Shown here piece by piece: positions 34,135-43,674 of a stretch of DNA of 64,000 nucleotides; the first letter of the stretch is position 1; each line of letters begins with the position of its first letter. Position numbers and translations under genes: made by a program. The DNA comes from Ramlibacter monticola (GTDB taxonomy: Bacteria; Pseudomonadota; Gammaproteobacteria; Burkholderiales; Burkholderiaceae_C), in the NCBI RefSeq assembly GCF_016722785.1, contig NZ_JAEQNE010000001.1, positions 620,001 through 684,000 of the forward strand, read 5' to 3'. The notes under the pieces were generated by a model that saw only the letters and a program-made list of their open reading frames with translations, searched no databases and was not told the DNA's origin.

Positions 34135-34338
34135 CTATCGTGGGTCCGTAGAACGACGCCCCGGATGCAACACCTGCTGCGACGTGCGGGGTTCCCGCTG
34201 CCCGCCGCCCCGGTTGCTCGTCTTCTGCTGCTCGTCGCGCGCCATGTGTCGCCAGAGCGTTTCCGTGCCTTCACCTGAGCGTGCGCCGGGAAGCGCCAGC
34301 TCGGGAGTTGCGTCTGACGGGACGGGTCTGGTGTCCAT
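34135..34338 (-). CDS. Possible small hypothetical protein
   Basis: 67 codons from ATG 34338 with fairly GC-rich third positions (E-T-L-W-R-H-M-A-R-D-E-Q-Q-K). No domain or strong ribosome site. It is reported as a candidate only. The rest of 33973-34493 holds no other supported gene. Confidence 0.35.
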   Translation of the reverse strand: MDTRPVPSDATPELALPGARSGEGTETLWRHMARDEQQKTSNRGGGQREPRTSQQVLHPGRRSTDPR

Positions 34339-34493
34339 GCGGCCACTGTATTCAGATGGCCTCCGCGAAGACGACCCTTTACGCCGCCATTACGTACCCG
34401 CTGCGCGTAGCGTGTCGAAATCCACTGGTGCGAGGTAGTTCCGGCCTTCCCGAATCGGGGGCGGCAAGAGCACCCACGGCTTCGCTCTTGACC

Positions 34494-34904
34494 CTAGCCG
34501 GTGACCCGACGCAGCGGCGGCCGGCGCACCATCCGCTCCAGCAATCGCTCCATCGCGGCTTCCAGATCGGAACACCGCCCGGAATGCACCGGCGACGTCT
34601 GGATCATGGTGCTGCGCGGTGCGACCAGCCAGTCGAAACGCGCGCGAAGCGGCAATTGGCCGATGGGCCCGGCCTGCGAACCGCCCTCGCAGATGCGCAC
34701 GAATGCGCCCAGCGCGGCTGACACGGTCGGGGTGTCCGCTGCGGGGTCGAGCGCAAGAAGCCGCGCCTCGTCCAGCTCGATGCGCGCCTTCAGAAAGCCG
34801 CGTGCGGTGCTGCAGACAAGCACACCCGCATTGATACACTCGCCGCGCTCGACGTGGGGGAGCACGCGGATCAACGCGTAGTCATACGCGCAGGGTTCGT
34901 GCAC
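34494..34904 (-). CDS. DUF3037 family protein
   Basis: 136 aa. It opens H-E-P-C-A-Y-D-Y-A-L-I-R-V-L-P and then E-R-G-E-C-I-N-A-G-V-L-V, the hallmark of DUF3037. It ends in a basic R-R-P-P-L-R-R. Its first 23 bases overlap the end of the HipA-like kinase gene, so the two are translated together. DUF3037 proteins have no assigned activity. Constant pairing with a HipA-like kinase suggests a partner or substrate of that kinase. Confidence 0.85.
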   Translation of the reverse strand: MHEPCAYDYALIRVLPHVERGECINAGVLVCSTARGFLKARIELDEARLLALDPAADTPTVSAALGAFVRICEGGSQAGPIGQLPLRARFDWLVAPRSTMIQTSPVHSGRCSDLEAAMERLLERMVRRPPLRRVTG

Positions 34905-35697
34905 GAACGGCCTCCTCCATGAAAGTTTGCGACGCCTGCACGCGCGCCGCCAGGAAATTCCGGTACGCCTCGCGCTGGCTCGCAGGGTCGGAGAATGTCT
35001 CGATGTCCGTCAACCAGGCATCAGGAATCAACGCCACGGCCTGGGCAATGGCCTCACCCGAAAGCTGGAGGCGGCACTCCTTGTCCGCCTCCTCCAGCGA
35101 CATTGCAAGCGGCAGCAAGACATGATCCTTGATCGGGGCGAACGGCGACCTGCTGCGCGCCATGTAGTCGTCCCACTGGTGCTGGAAGTAGAGCGAGGCG
35201 CCATGGTCGATCAGCCACAGACGTCGGTGCCATAGCAGCATGTTGGTATTGCGCGCCGTGCGATCCACGTTCATGACGAAGGCGTCGAACCAGACGATCC
35301 GCGAGGCGAGCATCGCGTCGGGCTGCCCCACCAGCGGGTCGTAGGCCAGCGCGCTCGGCAGGAAGTCGAGGGCCACGTTCAGGCCCACGCTCGCGCGGAT
35401 CAGGTCCTGGATCTCGGGATCCGCCTCGGTTCGCGCAAGATCCGCATTTAGCTCCATGAAGACGATCTCCGGAACCAGCAGTCCCAATGTACGTGCCAGC
35501 TCGCCCGCCACGAGCTCGGCGATGAGCGCCTTGGGCCCTTGCCCTGCACCGCGGAACTTCAGGACATAGAGACCATCGTCGTCGCCTTCGACCACGGCCG
35601 GCAACGATCCTCCTTCCCGCAATGGCGTGACGTACCGCGCTGCGGATACGGTGCGCAGGGGCCGGGATGGAACACGCTCCGTGCCTGATTGAACCAT
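34882..35697 (-). CDS. HipA-like kinase family protein
   Basis: 271 aa from ATG 35697 (ATG 35706 also possible). It is shorter than HipA toxins and lacks their N-terminal subdomain. Kinase-like features are Lys47 in Y-V-L-K-F-R-G, Asp145 in V-M-N-V-D-R-T (catalytic loop), with N-T-N after it, and Asp164 in L-I-D-H-G-A-S (metal loop). It is predicted to be cytosolic. The downstream DUF3037 gene overlaps its end by 23 nt. No HipB-like DNA-binding antitoxin is adjacent, so toxin-antitoxin function is not demonstrated. Confidence 0.82.
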   Translation of the reverse strand: MVQSGTERVPSRPLRTVSAARYVTPLREGGSLPAVVEGDDDGLYVLKFRGAGQGPKALIAELVAGELARTLGLLVPEIVFMELNADLARTEADPEIQDLIRASVGLNVALDFLPSALAYDPLVGQPDAMLASRIVWFDAFVMNVDRTARNTNMLLWHRRLWLIDHGASLYFQHQWDDYMARSRSPFAPIKDHVLLPLAMSLEEADKECRLQLSGEAIAQAVALIPDAWLTDIETFSDPASQREAYRNFLAARVQASQTFMEEAVRARTLRV

Positions 35698-35802
35698 ACG
35701 GCACATTTTGTACGACTCGGGCGCAACGTGGGGAGCGGTGGGCTTCGACGGGCAAATCCGCGCAGGCCCGAAGTGGGCCGACATGACTGCGGGCGACGAA
35801 CT

Positions 35803-36681
35803 TCAGGCCGAAGCAGCCCGCCGCGCCTTCGCGAGTTCGATGAACTCGCGCGTCTTCCTCGGCGGCTCGCCCTGTCCGGGCCAGGCGGCATAGAGCGTGA
35901 CCTGCGGCAGCTTGACTTTGCCCAGCACGCGCACGAGCCGGCCGGCGGCGACGTCGGTCTCGAGCGCGAAATACGGCGCGGCGAAGAGCCCCAGTCCCGC
36001 CAGCGCCAGGGCACGGCCGCCGGCGGTGCTGGACGTGCTGAACGCGCGCCGCAGGCGCACCGACTGCTTGCCGTCGCGGGTCTGCAGCGTCCAGGGATGG
36101 GGGATGGGCGTGAAGGCGATCCACGCGTGCGATGACAGGTCCGCCAGCTTCCGGGGCGTCCCTCGCTCCAGCAGGTACTGCGGCGACGCCACGCACCAGA
36201 CGTCGAACACGGCGAGGTTCACCGCCCGCAGGCTGGAGTCGCGCCGGCCCGTCGTGCGCAGGCTCAGGTCCATGCCTTCGCTCACGAGGTCCAGCAGGCG
36301 GTCGCTGGGCCGGTATTCGACCTGCATGCCCGGATGGCGCCGCACGTATTCGGCAACGACAGGGGCGGCCCAGTTCGCGGTGTCTTCCGCGGAAGTGATG
36401 CGCAGCAAGCCGGTGAGCTGCGCCGCCTGGTGGCGCGTGCGCTCGGCCAGCCGCTGCGCCTGGTCCAGCAGGGCCCGTGCCTCGTCGCGCAAGGCCGTGC
36501 CGGCCTCCGTCAAGGCGAGGCTGCGCGTCGAGCGGTGGAGCAACTGGACGCCCAGCTCCCGCTCCAGGGTGGCGACCTGCTGGCTCGCCGCGGACTTGGT
36601 GATGGCTAGGTGGTCGGCCGCCCGCGTGAAGCTGCCGGTGGCACAGACCGTCACGAAGATCTCCAGGCGCGCCAGGTTCAT
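35803..36681 (-). CDS. LysR family transcriptional regulator
   Basis: 292 aa. The N-terminal HTH reads F-V-T-V-C-A-T-G-S-F-T-R-A-A-D-H-L-A-I-T and K-S-A-A-S-Q-Q-V-A-T-L-E. The effector-binding domain is of the CrgA/short type with S-A-E-D-T, E-G-M-D-L-S-L-R and a C-terminal R-K-T-R-E-F-I-E-L. It is transcribed divergently from the NmrA-like gene with a 105-bp shared control region, so it probably regulates that gene and itself. Confidence 0.92.
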   Translation of the reverse strand: MNLARLEIFVTVCATGSFTRAADHLAITKSAASQQVATLERELGVQLLHRSTRSLALTEAGTALRDEARALLDQAQRLAERTRHQAAQLTGLLRITSAEDTANWAAPVVAEYVRRHPGMQVEYRPSDRLLDLVSEGMDLSLRTTGRRDSSLRAVNLAVFDVWCVASPQYLLERGTPRKLADLSSHAWIAFTPIPHPWTLQTRDGKQSVRLRRAFSTSSTAGGRALALAGLGLFAAPYFALETDVAAGRLVRVLGKVKLPQVTLYAAWPGQGEPPRKTREFIELAKARRAASA

Positions 36682-36786
36682 TTGTCCAGTATCCCTGAAC
36701 AATCCGTTCCTTAAAAGGCACTTTTTCCGGACGATGAAAGCGGGCACGATGCGGCGCATCCACCACCCCATCGAAAGGAATGCGCC

Positions 36787-37683
36787 ATGTTCGTCCTGCT
36801 CGGATCCAACGGCCAGATCACGTCCCGCCTCGCCCGCCTGTTGCTGGCCGCGGGCCACCCCGTCCGCGTGGTGGGACGCAATGCCGGCGCACTCGCGCCG
36901 CTGGCCCGGGCCGGGGCCGAGGTCGCTGCCGGCGATGCCGCCGACGCTGCGTTCCTGGAGCGCGCCTTTGCCGGTGCGAAGGCGGCCTACACGATGATCC
37001 CGCCGTGCTACGGCGAGGACGACATGCGCTCCGCGCAGGACCGCATCGGCGCGGCCATTGCGCGCGCCCTGGGCCAGGCGGGGGTGCCCCGCGTCGTGAA
37101 CCTGTCCAGCATGGGCGCGGAGCTTGCGCAGGGCACGGGTCCCATCGAGGCCCTGCATGCGCAGGAACAGCGGCTGCAGGCGCTACGCGGGGTGGACCTG
37201 CTGCACCTGCGGCCGGGCGCGTTCATGGAGAACCTTCTGCCCGGTGCGGCGGTGGCGGCAACGGCGGGCGTGCTGCCCGGCATGGAGGCCCCGGATGCCG
37301 CCATCCCCATGGTCGCCACCCGCGACATCGCGGCCGTGGCCGCGCGCGAGCTGGCGACGCCGCGGCACCGGGGCGTGCTGCTGCTCCATGCGTCGCGCCA
37401 CGTCACCATGCGCGAAGCGGCGGAGTTGCTCGGTGCGGCCATCGGCCGGCCGGGACTCGCCTACGTCCAGTCCGCCCCCGCCGAGGGCAAGGCGGCGCTG
37501 CGCGCGCACGGCTTCTCTGCCAGCGCCGCCGACCAGATCGAGGCGCTCGCCCGCTGGCTGTCCACTGCGCCGCTGGCGTCGGCGAGCGTGGCGCCTGTCG
37601 AAGTGCAGCCGACCACGATGGAGGCGTTCGCGCGCGAAGTGTTTGCGCCGGCGTATGGACGGCTGGCGGTGGGTGTGGCTTGA
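36787..37683 (+). CDS. NmrA/NAD(P)H-binding Rossmann protein
   Basis: 298 aa with AAAGGA upstream. The nucleotide-binding start L-L-G-S-N-G-Q-I-T replaces the usual G-x-x-G-x-x-G by a minimal G-x-N-G-x-I form. V-V-G-R-N follows strand 2, and N-L-S-S-M-G-A-E marks the NmrA/atypical SDR core. Such proteins are redox sensors or quinone/ketone reductases. It is divergent from a LysR regulator. Substrate unknown. Confidence 0.85.
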   Translation: MFVLLGSNGQITSRLARLLLAAGHPVRVVGRNAGALAPLARAGAEVAAGDAADAAFLERAFAGAKAAYTMIPPCYGEDDMRSAQDRIGAAIARALGQAGVPRVVNLSSMGAELAQGTGPIEALHAQEQRLQALRGVDLLHLRPGAFMENLLPGAAVAATAGVLPGMEAPDAAIPMVATRDIAAVAARELATPRHRGVLLLHASRHVTMREAAELLGAAIGRPGLAYVQSAPAEGKAALRAHGFSASAADQIEALARWLSTAPLASASVAPVEVQPTTMEAFAREVFAPAYGRLAVGVA

Positions 37684-37820
37684 GGGCTGCAAGACCCGGG
37701 GTCGGGGGAGGTCGGGTCTGGAAGTCTGCTTCAGGCCGCCCCAAACGTCCCCGCTGGATGGCTGGAGGCGGCGCGGCTCACTATGGTTCAATGCTGCCGG
37801 CCAGGACTTCGGAGGCTGCC

Positions 37821-38840
37821 ATGCCGCAAGAGCGATGCTTCGGTGTTTCGAGCTGGATGGCTCGGGGGACGCAAGCAGGGCTGCGTCCAGCGGTGGCCAT
37901 GTTTGCGCTGGCTTTGGCTGGCCAGCCTCTCGCTCAGCCAGCCTCGGAGACCCGATACTTCGGCATGGCAGAAGCTTCTGCGGCCGCCATGCTGGACGAG
38001 AAGCACTTCGTCGTTGCGGAGGACGAATGCAACACTCTGCTCGTCTACGCGCTGGGTCACCCCAAGCCTGTCGGCAAGCCGATCGATCTCGCCAAGTTCC
38101 TGGGCACCGGGGAAAAGGCGTCGGACATCGAAGGCGGGGCGCGCGTCGGCGATGTGATCTACTGGATCTCTTCCCACAGCCTCCCCAAGTCTGGCAAGCC
38201 CAGGGAATGGCGCAAGCGCTTCTTCGCAACGAAGGTCGACGCGAAGGCGCACCCGCCGACCGTTCGGCCGCACGGAAGCGCGTATGCAGGCCTTCTCGAA
38301 GACATGATCGCCGCCCCCGAACTGCGGGATCTGAATCTGGCCGAAGCCGCAAAGCTCTTGCCGGAGCAGGAGGGAGGGCTGAACATCGAAGGCCTTGCAG
38401 CCTGGAAAAGCGATGGGCTTCTGATTGGATTTCGCGGACCATTGAGGGCAGGCAGGGCGCCGGTGGTGCCATTCAGGAATCCAGCGGCAGTCGTCGACGG
38501 CGGTCGGGCGAAGTTCGACACGCCCATCCTCCTGGATCTTGGCGGTCGTGGCATTCGCAGCATCGACCGGATCGAAAGCCACTACCTGATCGTGGCAGGT
38601 CCGGTGGGTGACGGCGGCACCTTTGCCATCTATCGATGGACCGGGAAGGCAGCGGACGCACCCGTGCTTGCGTCCGGGCTGCCGTCCACGGGCATCGCTC
38701 CGGAGGCACTCCTTGCCACACCGACTTCCAGGAAAGTCACGTTGCTGAGTGACGATGGTTCAATGCAACCCGAAGCGGCTTGCGGCTCGGGAACGAAAGC
38801 GCAACAGCAGTTCCGGGCGCTGCGCGTCGATCTTCCGTAG
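37821..38840 (+). CDS. DUF3616 family exported protein
   Basis: 339 aa from ATG 37821 with GGAGG upstream. A Sec-type leader has the hydrophobic A-M-F-A-L-A-L-A-G and cleavage near L-A-Q-P-A. The mature part shows repeated strand blocks: F-V-V-A-E-D-E-C-N-T-L, D-I-E-G-G-A-R-V-G-D-V-I-Y-W-I, N-I-E-G-L-A-A-W and L-L-I-G-F-R-G-P, ending with a cysteine in E-A-A-C-G-S-G. This fits the DUF3616 beta-propeller-like family of unknown function. Confidence 0.8.
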   Translation: MPQERCFGVSSWMARGTQAGLRPAVAMFALALAGQPLAQPASETRYFGMAEASAAAMLDEKHFVVAEDECNTLLVYALGHPKPVGKPIDLAKFLGTGEKASDIEGGARVGDVIYWISSHSLPKSGKPREWRKRFFATKVDAKAHPPTVRPHGSAYAGLLEDMIAAPELRDLNLAEAAKLLPEQEGGLNIEGLAAWKSDGLLIGFRGPLRAGRAPVVPFRNPAAVVDGGRAKFDTPILLDLGGRGIRSIDRIESHYLIVAGPVGDGGTFAIYRWTGKAADAPVLASGLPSTGIAPEALLATPTSRKVTLLSDDGSMQPEAACGSGTKAQQQFRALRVDLP

Positions 38841-38997
38841 TCGACGCGCCCGACCATCCGCCGCTTCCGGCCGAAGTCTGCCCTTCCGTGCCTTCAGGCC
38901 AGAGCAGTTCCGGGATTGAGCGGCCCCGGTCCGGGAATTCTTGGCTAGCAGACCGGTGAACCGGGCAACGCGTCGGCGACGAGCCAAAATTCCAGCC

Positions 38998-39690
38998 ATG
39001 CCTTCCTCCCGCCCCCGCCCATTGCACCCGGTGTCGCTCGTGGCCGCCCTGCGCGCGCGCCCGCGCCTTGTGAGCAGCGCATTCGTTGGCATCGCGCTGT
39101 TCGTCGCGCTGCTGCAGGCGGACCTGCCGGGGTCGAACGCCGCGCGCGCGCTTCTGGCCTGGAACGCGGGCGCACTGCTTTACCTCGGGCTCGCGTGGCA
39201 TTCCATGGCAGGTGCCAGCGTCCAGACTATCCGCGAGCGGGCACCGCGGCAGGACGAAGGGCGACTGGTCATTCTCCTGCTGCTTGTACTGGCGGCGATG
39301 GCCGTCTTGTTCGCGGTCGGAACCCAGCTCGCACATGTCAAGGACCTTGCGTCGCAGGCAAGAGTCTTGCCAACCTCCCTCGCTGGCCTGACCGTGCTTA
39401 TGTCGTGGCTGTTCACGCAGGTCCTGTTCGCCCAGCATTACGCGCATGACTTCTACGCCGCAAGGATGCACGGCAGCCCCGATCCGCTGCTCTTTCCCGG
39501 AACGCCGGACCCGGGTTACGCCGACTTCTTCCACTTCGCCTGCGTGATCGGGACAGCTGCCCAGACCGCTGATATCAGTTTCAACGGCTCGGGTCTGCGC
39601 GGTGTCGGCACGCTGCATTGCGTCGTTGCCTTCTTCTTCAATGCCATTCTCCTGGCGCTGTCGATCAACATCGCGGCAACAGTGTTGTAG
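38998..39690 (+). CDS. DUF1345 family integral membrane protein
   Basis: 230 aa from ATG 38998. About five hydrophobic helices are visible, with D-L-P-G-S after the first and the conserved F-A-Q-H-Y-A-H-D-F-Y and P-G-Y-A-D-F-F-H-F-A region between later helices, typical of DUF1345. The conserved Q-T-A-D-I-S-F and the final helix near I-L-L-A-L-S-I-N are present. It is an inner-membrane protein of unknown activity. Confidence 0.85.
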   Translation: MPSSRPRPLHPVSLVAALRARPRLVSSAFVGIALFVALLQADLPGSNAARALLAWNAGALLYLGLAWHSMAGASVQTIRERAPRQDEGRLVILLLLVLAAMAVLFAVGTQLAHVKDLASQARVLPTSLAGLTVLMSWLFTQVLFAQHYAHDFYAARMHGSPDPLLFPGTPDPGYADFFHFACVIGTAAQTADISFNGSGLRGVGTLHCVVAFFFNAILLALSINIAATVL

Positions 39691-39930
39691 AGCGAAGATC
39701 CCCAGAAACTTGTCATCTCCTTCGCCCACCCTCCCCCGATCAGCCATTGGCCACCGTCATCGTCGGGCGTCTGTTGGGCCGGGGTAACTCGGAGCCGGAG
39801 GCTACGGCCACTCCTGGCCGGAAGCGCACGTGAGGTCCGCGCCCGAGATGCACTCGCAGGGAGCGGTCCCCACCGCAGTCGGCGACCCACTGCCTGGCAG
39901 GCAAGCCGCCGCCGGGAACCACACCGATGC

Positions 39931-41010
39931 TCAGGCCGCCGCAGCGACAGCGTTTCTCAACGCCCGCGCATAGTTGCCGATGAAGACGCCGTGCAGCGTC
40001 GCTTCCGGCAGGCCGCGCTTGAGCAGGTTTTCCACCACGTCGTGCAGGTCGCCGTAGTCGTTCATCATGCGGTTGGGCCACACGCCTTCCATATCGGTGC
40101 CGAACCCCACGTGCTGCGGGCCCACGAGATCGCACATGCGCATGATCTCGTCTGCATAGGAGGCCTTGCTGTTGACCGGATAGCGGGGATCGTTGCCTTG
40201 GCGCAGGCACCACAGCCCCACCACGCCGCCGCGTGCGGTGATCTTGCGCGCCTGCGCTTCGGCAAGCGATCGCGCGATGTAACCCGGATCCCCGTAAGTG
40301 CCGCCCTGGGGCGAGATCCAGGAATGCGACCAGATCATCGGCGCGCTTGATTCGTCCAACGCCGCGTCCACCAGCGACGCCGTGTCGTGCGCGAGGTCCA
40401 GCAAAATGCCGAGGCGCTTGCATTCGGCCACGACGCGTGCACCGACCGCACTGAGGCCGTTGTGCGTGGGTTCGGCGGTCTGGTGGTCCCCCAGCGGCGA
40501 GCGGATGTAGTGCACCAGCTGCAGCTGGCGCACGCCGAGTCCGTGCGCCTCCTGCAGGCGCTCGGGCTGGCCTTCCAGGAAGTTGGCGGACTCGCACGCG
40601 AGCAGCACGCGCGGCGCACCGGAGAGCGCGGCGTCGATGTCCGCCGGCGTGCGCGCGACTTGCAGTTTCCACTTCTGCAGGTTCGCTTCATACTCGGTGC
40701 GCAGCTGGTTCCAATAAGCCCACAGCTCGCCGGGGCGCGGTTCGCCCACCTGGCGCAGCGGCCCCTGCCCGGCGGAGATCCACTTGCGGTCGTCCACGAT
40801 GGCCCACGCGAGCAGCGTAACGCCGTGGTCGGACATGTGCCGTGCAAGGTCGTTGCCGAACAGGCGCGGCAGGAACATGCCGTAGTGGGAATGCATGTCC
40901 GCAACGTAGGGCTTGCGCCCAGCCGTCTGGGCTCGTACGGGCACAAGTTGCGATGTGAGTGCTGTTGCCAGCAGGCCGCTGAACGCGCGCCGCGAAACAC
41001 ACTGGTGCAT
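39931..41010 (-). CDS. Membrane dipeptidase family (peptidase M19) protein
   Basis: 359 aa. A Tat-like leader (S-R-R-A-F-S-G-L-L-A-T) ends before the mature domain, which begins V-A-D-M-H-S-H-Y. Binuclear zinc elements are H-S-H, the Glu of A-C-E-S-A-N-F-L-E-G, D-L-A-H-D-T, S-H-S-W and G-F-G-T-D-M-E-G. The sequence is a renal dipeptidase relative, but the first motif is H-S-H rather than H-x-D. It is probably periplasmic, acting on dipeptides, D-amino-acid dipeptides or other amides. Confidence 0.85.
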   Translation of the reverse strand: MHQCVSRRAFSGLLATALTSQLVPVRAQTAGRKPYVADMHSHYGMFLPRLFGNDLARHMSDHGVTLLAWAIVDDRKWISAGQGPLRQVGEPRPGELWAYWNQLRTEYEANLQKWKLQVARTPADIDAALSGAPRVLLACESANFLEGQPERLQEAHGLGVRQLQLVHYIRSPLGDHQTAEPTHNGLSAVGARVVAECKRLGILLDLAHDTASLVDAALDESSAPMIWSHSWISPQGGTYGDPGYIARSLAEAQARKITARGGVVGLWCLRQGNDPRYPVNSKASYADEIMRMCDLVGPQHVGFGTDMEGVWPNRMMNDYGDLHDVVENLLKRGLPEATLHGVFIGNYARALRNAVAAAA

Positions 41011-41240
41011 CGGTTCCCTCCACGTCCAATAGCGTAACCCGCCGGATCATCCTGGGGAAGTCGGGCGTGCCGCGGCCTGGTTCTGTCATCCTGCCCGGAG
41101 CGCTCAAAGTCGCGCGTCCGCCTATGGCCGGACCCCGTCCTCCGTGACCCGTGCTTCCGAGGGGAAGAACGAAGGGCGACGGCAGCAATCGACGCTCAGC
41201 GGCTACTCGTCTGCCGGGGCGAATTGCCGGATGATGCCGC

Positions 41241-41816
41241 ATGACCGCTCCCCATCACCCACGCTGCACCTGGGCACAAGGCGACGACGCGCTCATGGTG
41301 CGCTATCACGACGACGAGTGGGGCGTGCCTCAGCACGACCCGCGCATGCTCTGGGAAATGCTGGTGCTGGAGGGGTTCCAGGCCGGCCTTTCCTGGCGAA
41401 CCGTCCTGCACAAACGCGAAGCTTTCAGGAGAGCTTTCGCCGGATTCGCGCCGGAGAAGGTGGCGCACTTCGGAGAGAGACAGATTGCGCAGCTGCTAGC
41501 CGATCCCGGCATCATCCGCTCACGCGCCAAGATCGAAGCTGCCATCGACGCGGCCAGGATCTATTGCGCCATGCGTGAGGCCGGCGACGACTTCGGAGAA
41601 TTCTGCTGGTCCTTCACCGGCGGTGCCGTGCTCGTGGGCGACGGCCGGCAGCCGCCAGCGAGCACGCCGAAGTCAGAGGACATGTCGAAGGAACTGAAGC
41701 GCCGCGGCTTCAAGTTCGTCGGCCCGGTGATCGTCTATGCCTGGATGCAGGCGGTCGGCATCGTCAACGACCATTCTCTCGACTGCTTCCGCCGCAACTC
41801 CCATCCTGGGGGCTGA
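41241..41816 (+). CDS. tag: DNA-3-methyladenine glycosylase I
   Basis: 191 aa, matching the Tag family length. The zinc-binding set is Cys9 (R-C-T-W), His23 (R-Y-H-D-D-E-W-G), His178 and Cys182 (N-D-H-S-L-D-C-F). The helix-hairpin-helix-like G-F-Q-A-G-L-S-W segment follows. It excises 3-methyladenine from alkylated DNA as the first step of base excision repair. It is monocistronic, with a copy of the dispersed TGGCCG motif after it. Confidence 0.95.
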   Translation: MTAPHHPRCTWAQGDDALMVRYHDDEWGVPQHDPRMLWEMLVLEGFQAGLSWRTVLHKREAFRRAFAGFAPEKVAHFGERQIAQLLADPGIIRSRAKIEAAIDAARIYCAMREAGDDFGEFCWSFTGGAVLVGDGRQPPASTPKSEDMSKELKRRGFKFVGPVIVYAWMQAVGIVNDHSLDCFRRNSHPGG

Positions 41817-41920
41817 CAGCGGGACGGCCGCATCTGGCCGACTCCGGCCGTCACCAATGGCACCTGCGCGGGGGCTAGTAGGGATCGGCCGCAGCGGCGC
41901 CGGGGCAGATAGAAGCTCGA

Positions 41921-42763
41921 TCAGGGCCGCTTTGCCGCCGGCGCCGTCCGCCGCGCCTCGGCGCCGAGCACGCGGTCCAGCGCCTTGCGGAATGCGGAGA
42001 CGTGCACCGCTTGGTTGCGGTTCGCCATCGAGTATTCGGTCGGAGACCCAGTGCCCAGCGACTGCGATATCACGCCGACCACGCGCCACGTTCCGTCGCG
42101 CTGGCGCGCGAGCAGTGGCCCCCCCGACATGCCTCTCTCGAACGCGCAGTCCACGCCGAAGATGCCGGGCGCAGGACCGAAATCGCGTGCCCGGCAACCG
42201 GTTTCGACGGTCACGCCGGGCCGGCGAGCGCGCGAGCGGGGGTAGCCGATGCTCGTCAGCTTCGTGCCCGGCAGGCTTTCCGGCGTCGTGTCGCGGTCGA
42301 CGCGCAGCCAGCCGTAGCGGTCACCGAGGCAGTTGTCGAGGCGCAGGATTGCCCAGTCGCCGGCGGCGCCGGCGAAATCGTCTTCGGTGAAGCGCCCGGC
42401 GTCGACAACGGTCGCGATCGTGCTCGACGCGAACACCCGTGCCTTGCCCGGCTGCGGGCCGGCCTGGAAGCGCGCCCGGCGGGCCAAGCTCCGCAGGTTC
42501 GCCGGATCGCGGCGCGTGCCCGCGGCGTACGGTACGTGGTGCGCGCTGACGACATGGCAGCGCCCGACGAGGAATGCCGTGCCGCCGTTGCCCGTGCGCG
42601 GCTCCACGAGCGTGCCGACCGCGCGGTACGGCAGCGCGTCGGCGTCGCGTTGCACGCGTCGGTCGATGCCGTAGACATGGGCGTGGGCAAAGGCAGCCTG
42701 CAACAACGCGAGGCAGACCAACACGAGCCGCACGTGCCTGGGCCGCTGCTCGCCTCCCCACAT
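41921..42763 (-). CDS. Exported trypsin-like serine protease
   Basis: 280 aa from ATG 42763, because longer in-frame starts would bury the signal peptide (L-V-L-V-C-L-A-L-L, cleavage near A-H-A-H). The catalytic triad is visible as His75 (V-S-A-H-H-V), Asp136 (G-D-W-A-I-L) and Ser213 (G-M-S-G-G-P-L). Several cysteines could form periplasmic disulfides. It lacks PDZ domains, unlike DegP. It is a likely secreted or periplasmic endopeptidase of unknown target. Confidence 0.8.
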   Translation of the reverse strand: MWGGEQRPRHVRLVLVCLALLQAAFAHAHVYGIDRRVQRDADALPYRAVGTLVEPRTGNGGTAFLVGRCHVVSAHHVPYAAGTRRDPANLRSLARRARFQAGPQPGKARVFASSTIATVVDAGRFTEDDFAGAAGDWAILRLDNCLGDRYGWLRVDRDTTPESLPGTKLTSIGYPRSRARRPGVTVETGCRARDFGPAPGIFGVDCAFERGMSGGPLLARQRDGTWRVVGVISQSLGTGSPTEYSMANRNQAVHVSAFRKALDRVLGAEARRTAPAAKRP

Positions 42764-43192
42764 CGGCCTCGCGACCGACCCGGCGGGCAAGGTGTCGTCG
42801 GTGCAGGCCCGCAGCAGGCATTGCATGGCGCGCGCGTGAATAGGCATCGAGGCCGATTCTGTGCGAAGCTGTCGAAATCTAGCTGCGCCGGTCGTCGGTG
42901 GAAAGCACGGCATGAAAGTCCCGTCGGCGCCGGCACTCCCTCGAGCCAGCTTGTTAAGTGCGGCTTGCTTCCTGCGAGGTCATGTGACCTAGTCGCCGAG
43001 CGCCGCGCCGCCTAGGGTGCGAAGCATCGACGCACGCGCTCGCATGACACCGCGGACACAAAATTCGAAATGAAAAATGCAGCCTGCGGGGAACCAAGCT
43101 CTACGTCCCACGGGCCCGCGCCCCGCACATACCACAGGCTTCCAAGCGCGATGCGCCGCCCGGCAGTCAGCTACTCGATTCAGCACCGCCCG
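42764..43192. other. Intergenic region
   Basis: About 430 bp with no frame of convincing composition or family. It lies between two minus-strand genes, and no hairpin with a T-run was seen. Confidence 0.5.
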
Positions 43193-43597
43193 CTACTCCT
43201 CTTCGTCCTCGTCCTCACCCTCCTCATTGGCCAACGCGGCCGCCATTTCCTTGGCCAGCGGTGCGGAGAGTGCTCGCACGGCCTTGAAGATGGACTTCCA
43301 GTGAACGTCCTCGTAGCAGTCCTGCAGCATGTCATCCAGGAACAGATCCCGAATGGCCCCCAAGACAGCCTCGCCTCCTCGCAGGCCCTCGCCTCCATCT
43401 ATCTCGTAGTCGTCCTCACCCGTCATCGATTTCTGCAGGGCGTTCAGTTCAAAGCTCCCATCAGCAGCGCGCGTCAAGGAAATTTTCCAGGTCCACATGT
43501 CGCCCGCCATGTTGGAGTCGCGCCAGTCCATGAGGACGACGTGCTTCGGAGGTTGGCTTGAGGAAGCAGGATTCTTGGAACGAGTAGCTCTGGGCAT
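43193..43597 (-). CDS. Acidic hypothetical protein
   Basis: 134 aa from ATG 43597. The basic N-terminus (R-A-T-R-S-K-N) gives way to D-M-W-T-W-K-I-S-L-T, and the tail is strongly acidic (E-E-G-E-D-E-D-E-E-E). No domain is recognised and no ribosome site is obvious. It is downstream of and may be co-transcribed with the next gene. Confidence 0.55.
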   Translation of the reverse strand: MPRATRSKNPASSSQPPKHVVLMDWRDSNMAGDMWTWKISLTRAADGSFELNALQKSMTGEDDYEIDGGEGLRGGEAVLGAIRDLFLDDMLQDCYEDVHWKSIFKAVRALSAPLAKEMAAALANEEGEDEDEEE

Positions 43598-43674
43598 AGA
43601 AAGAGTGACGAAAGAAGGGGAAGGATGACAGTGCCGCAGCGCCGCCGTAGCGGCCCAGGCACCGGGCGCTACGC

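Noticed and set aside
34882..35697. Calling the HipA-like gene a HipA toxin of a HipBA system
   Set aside because: It lacks the N-terminal HipA subdomain and has no adjacent HipB helix-turn-helix gene.
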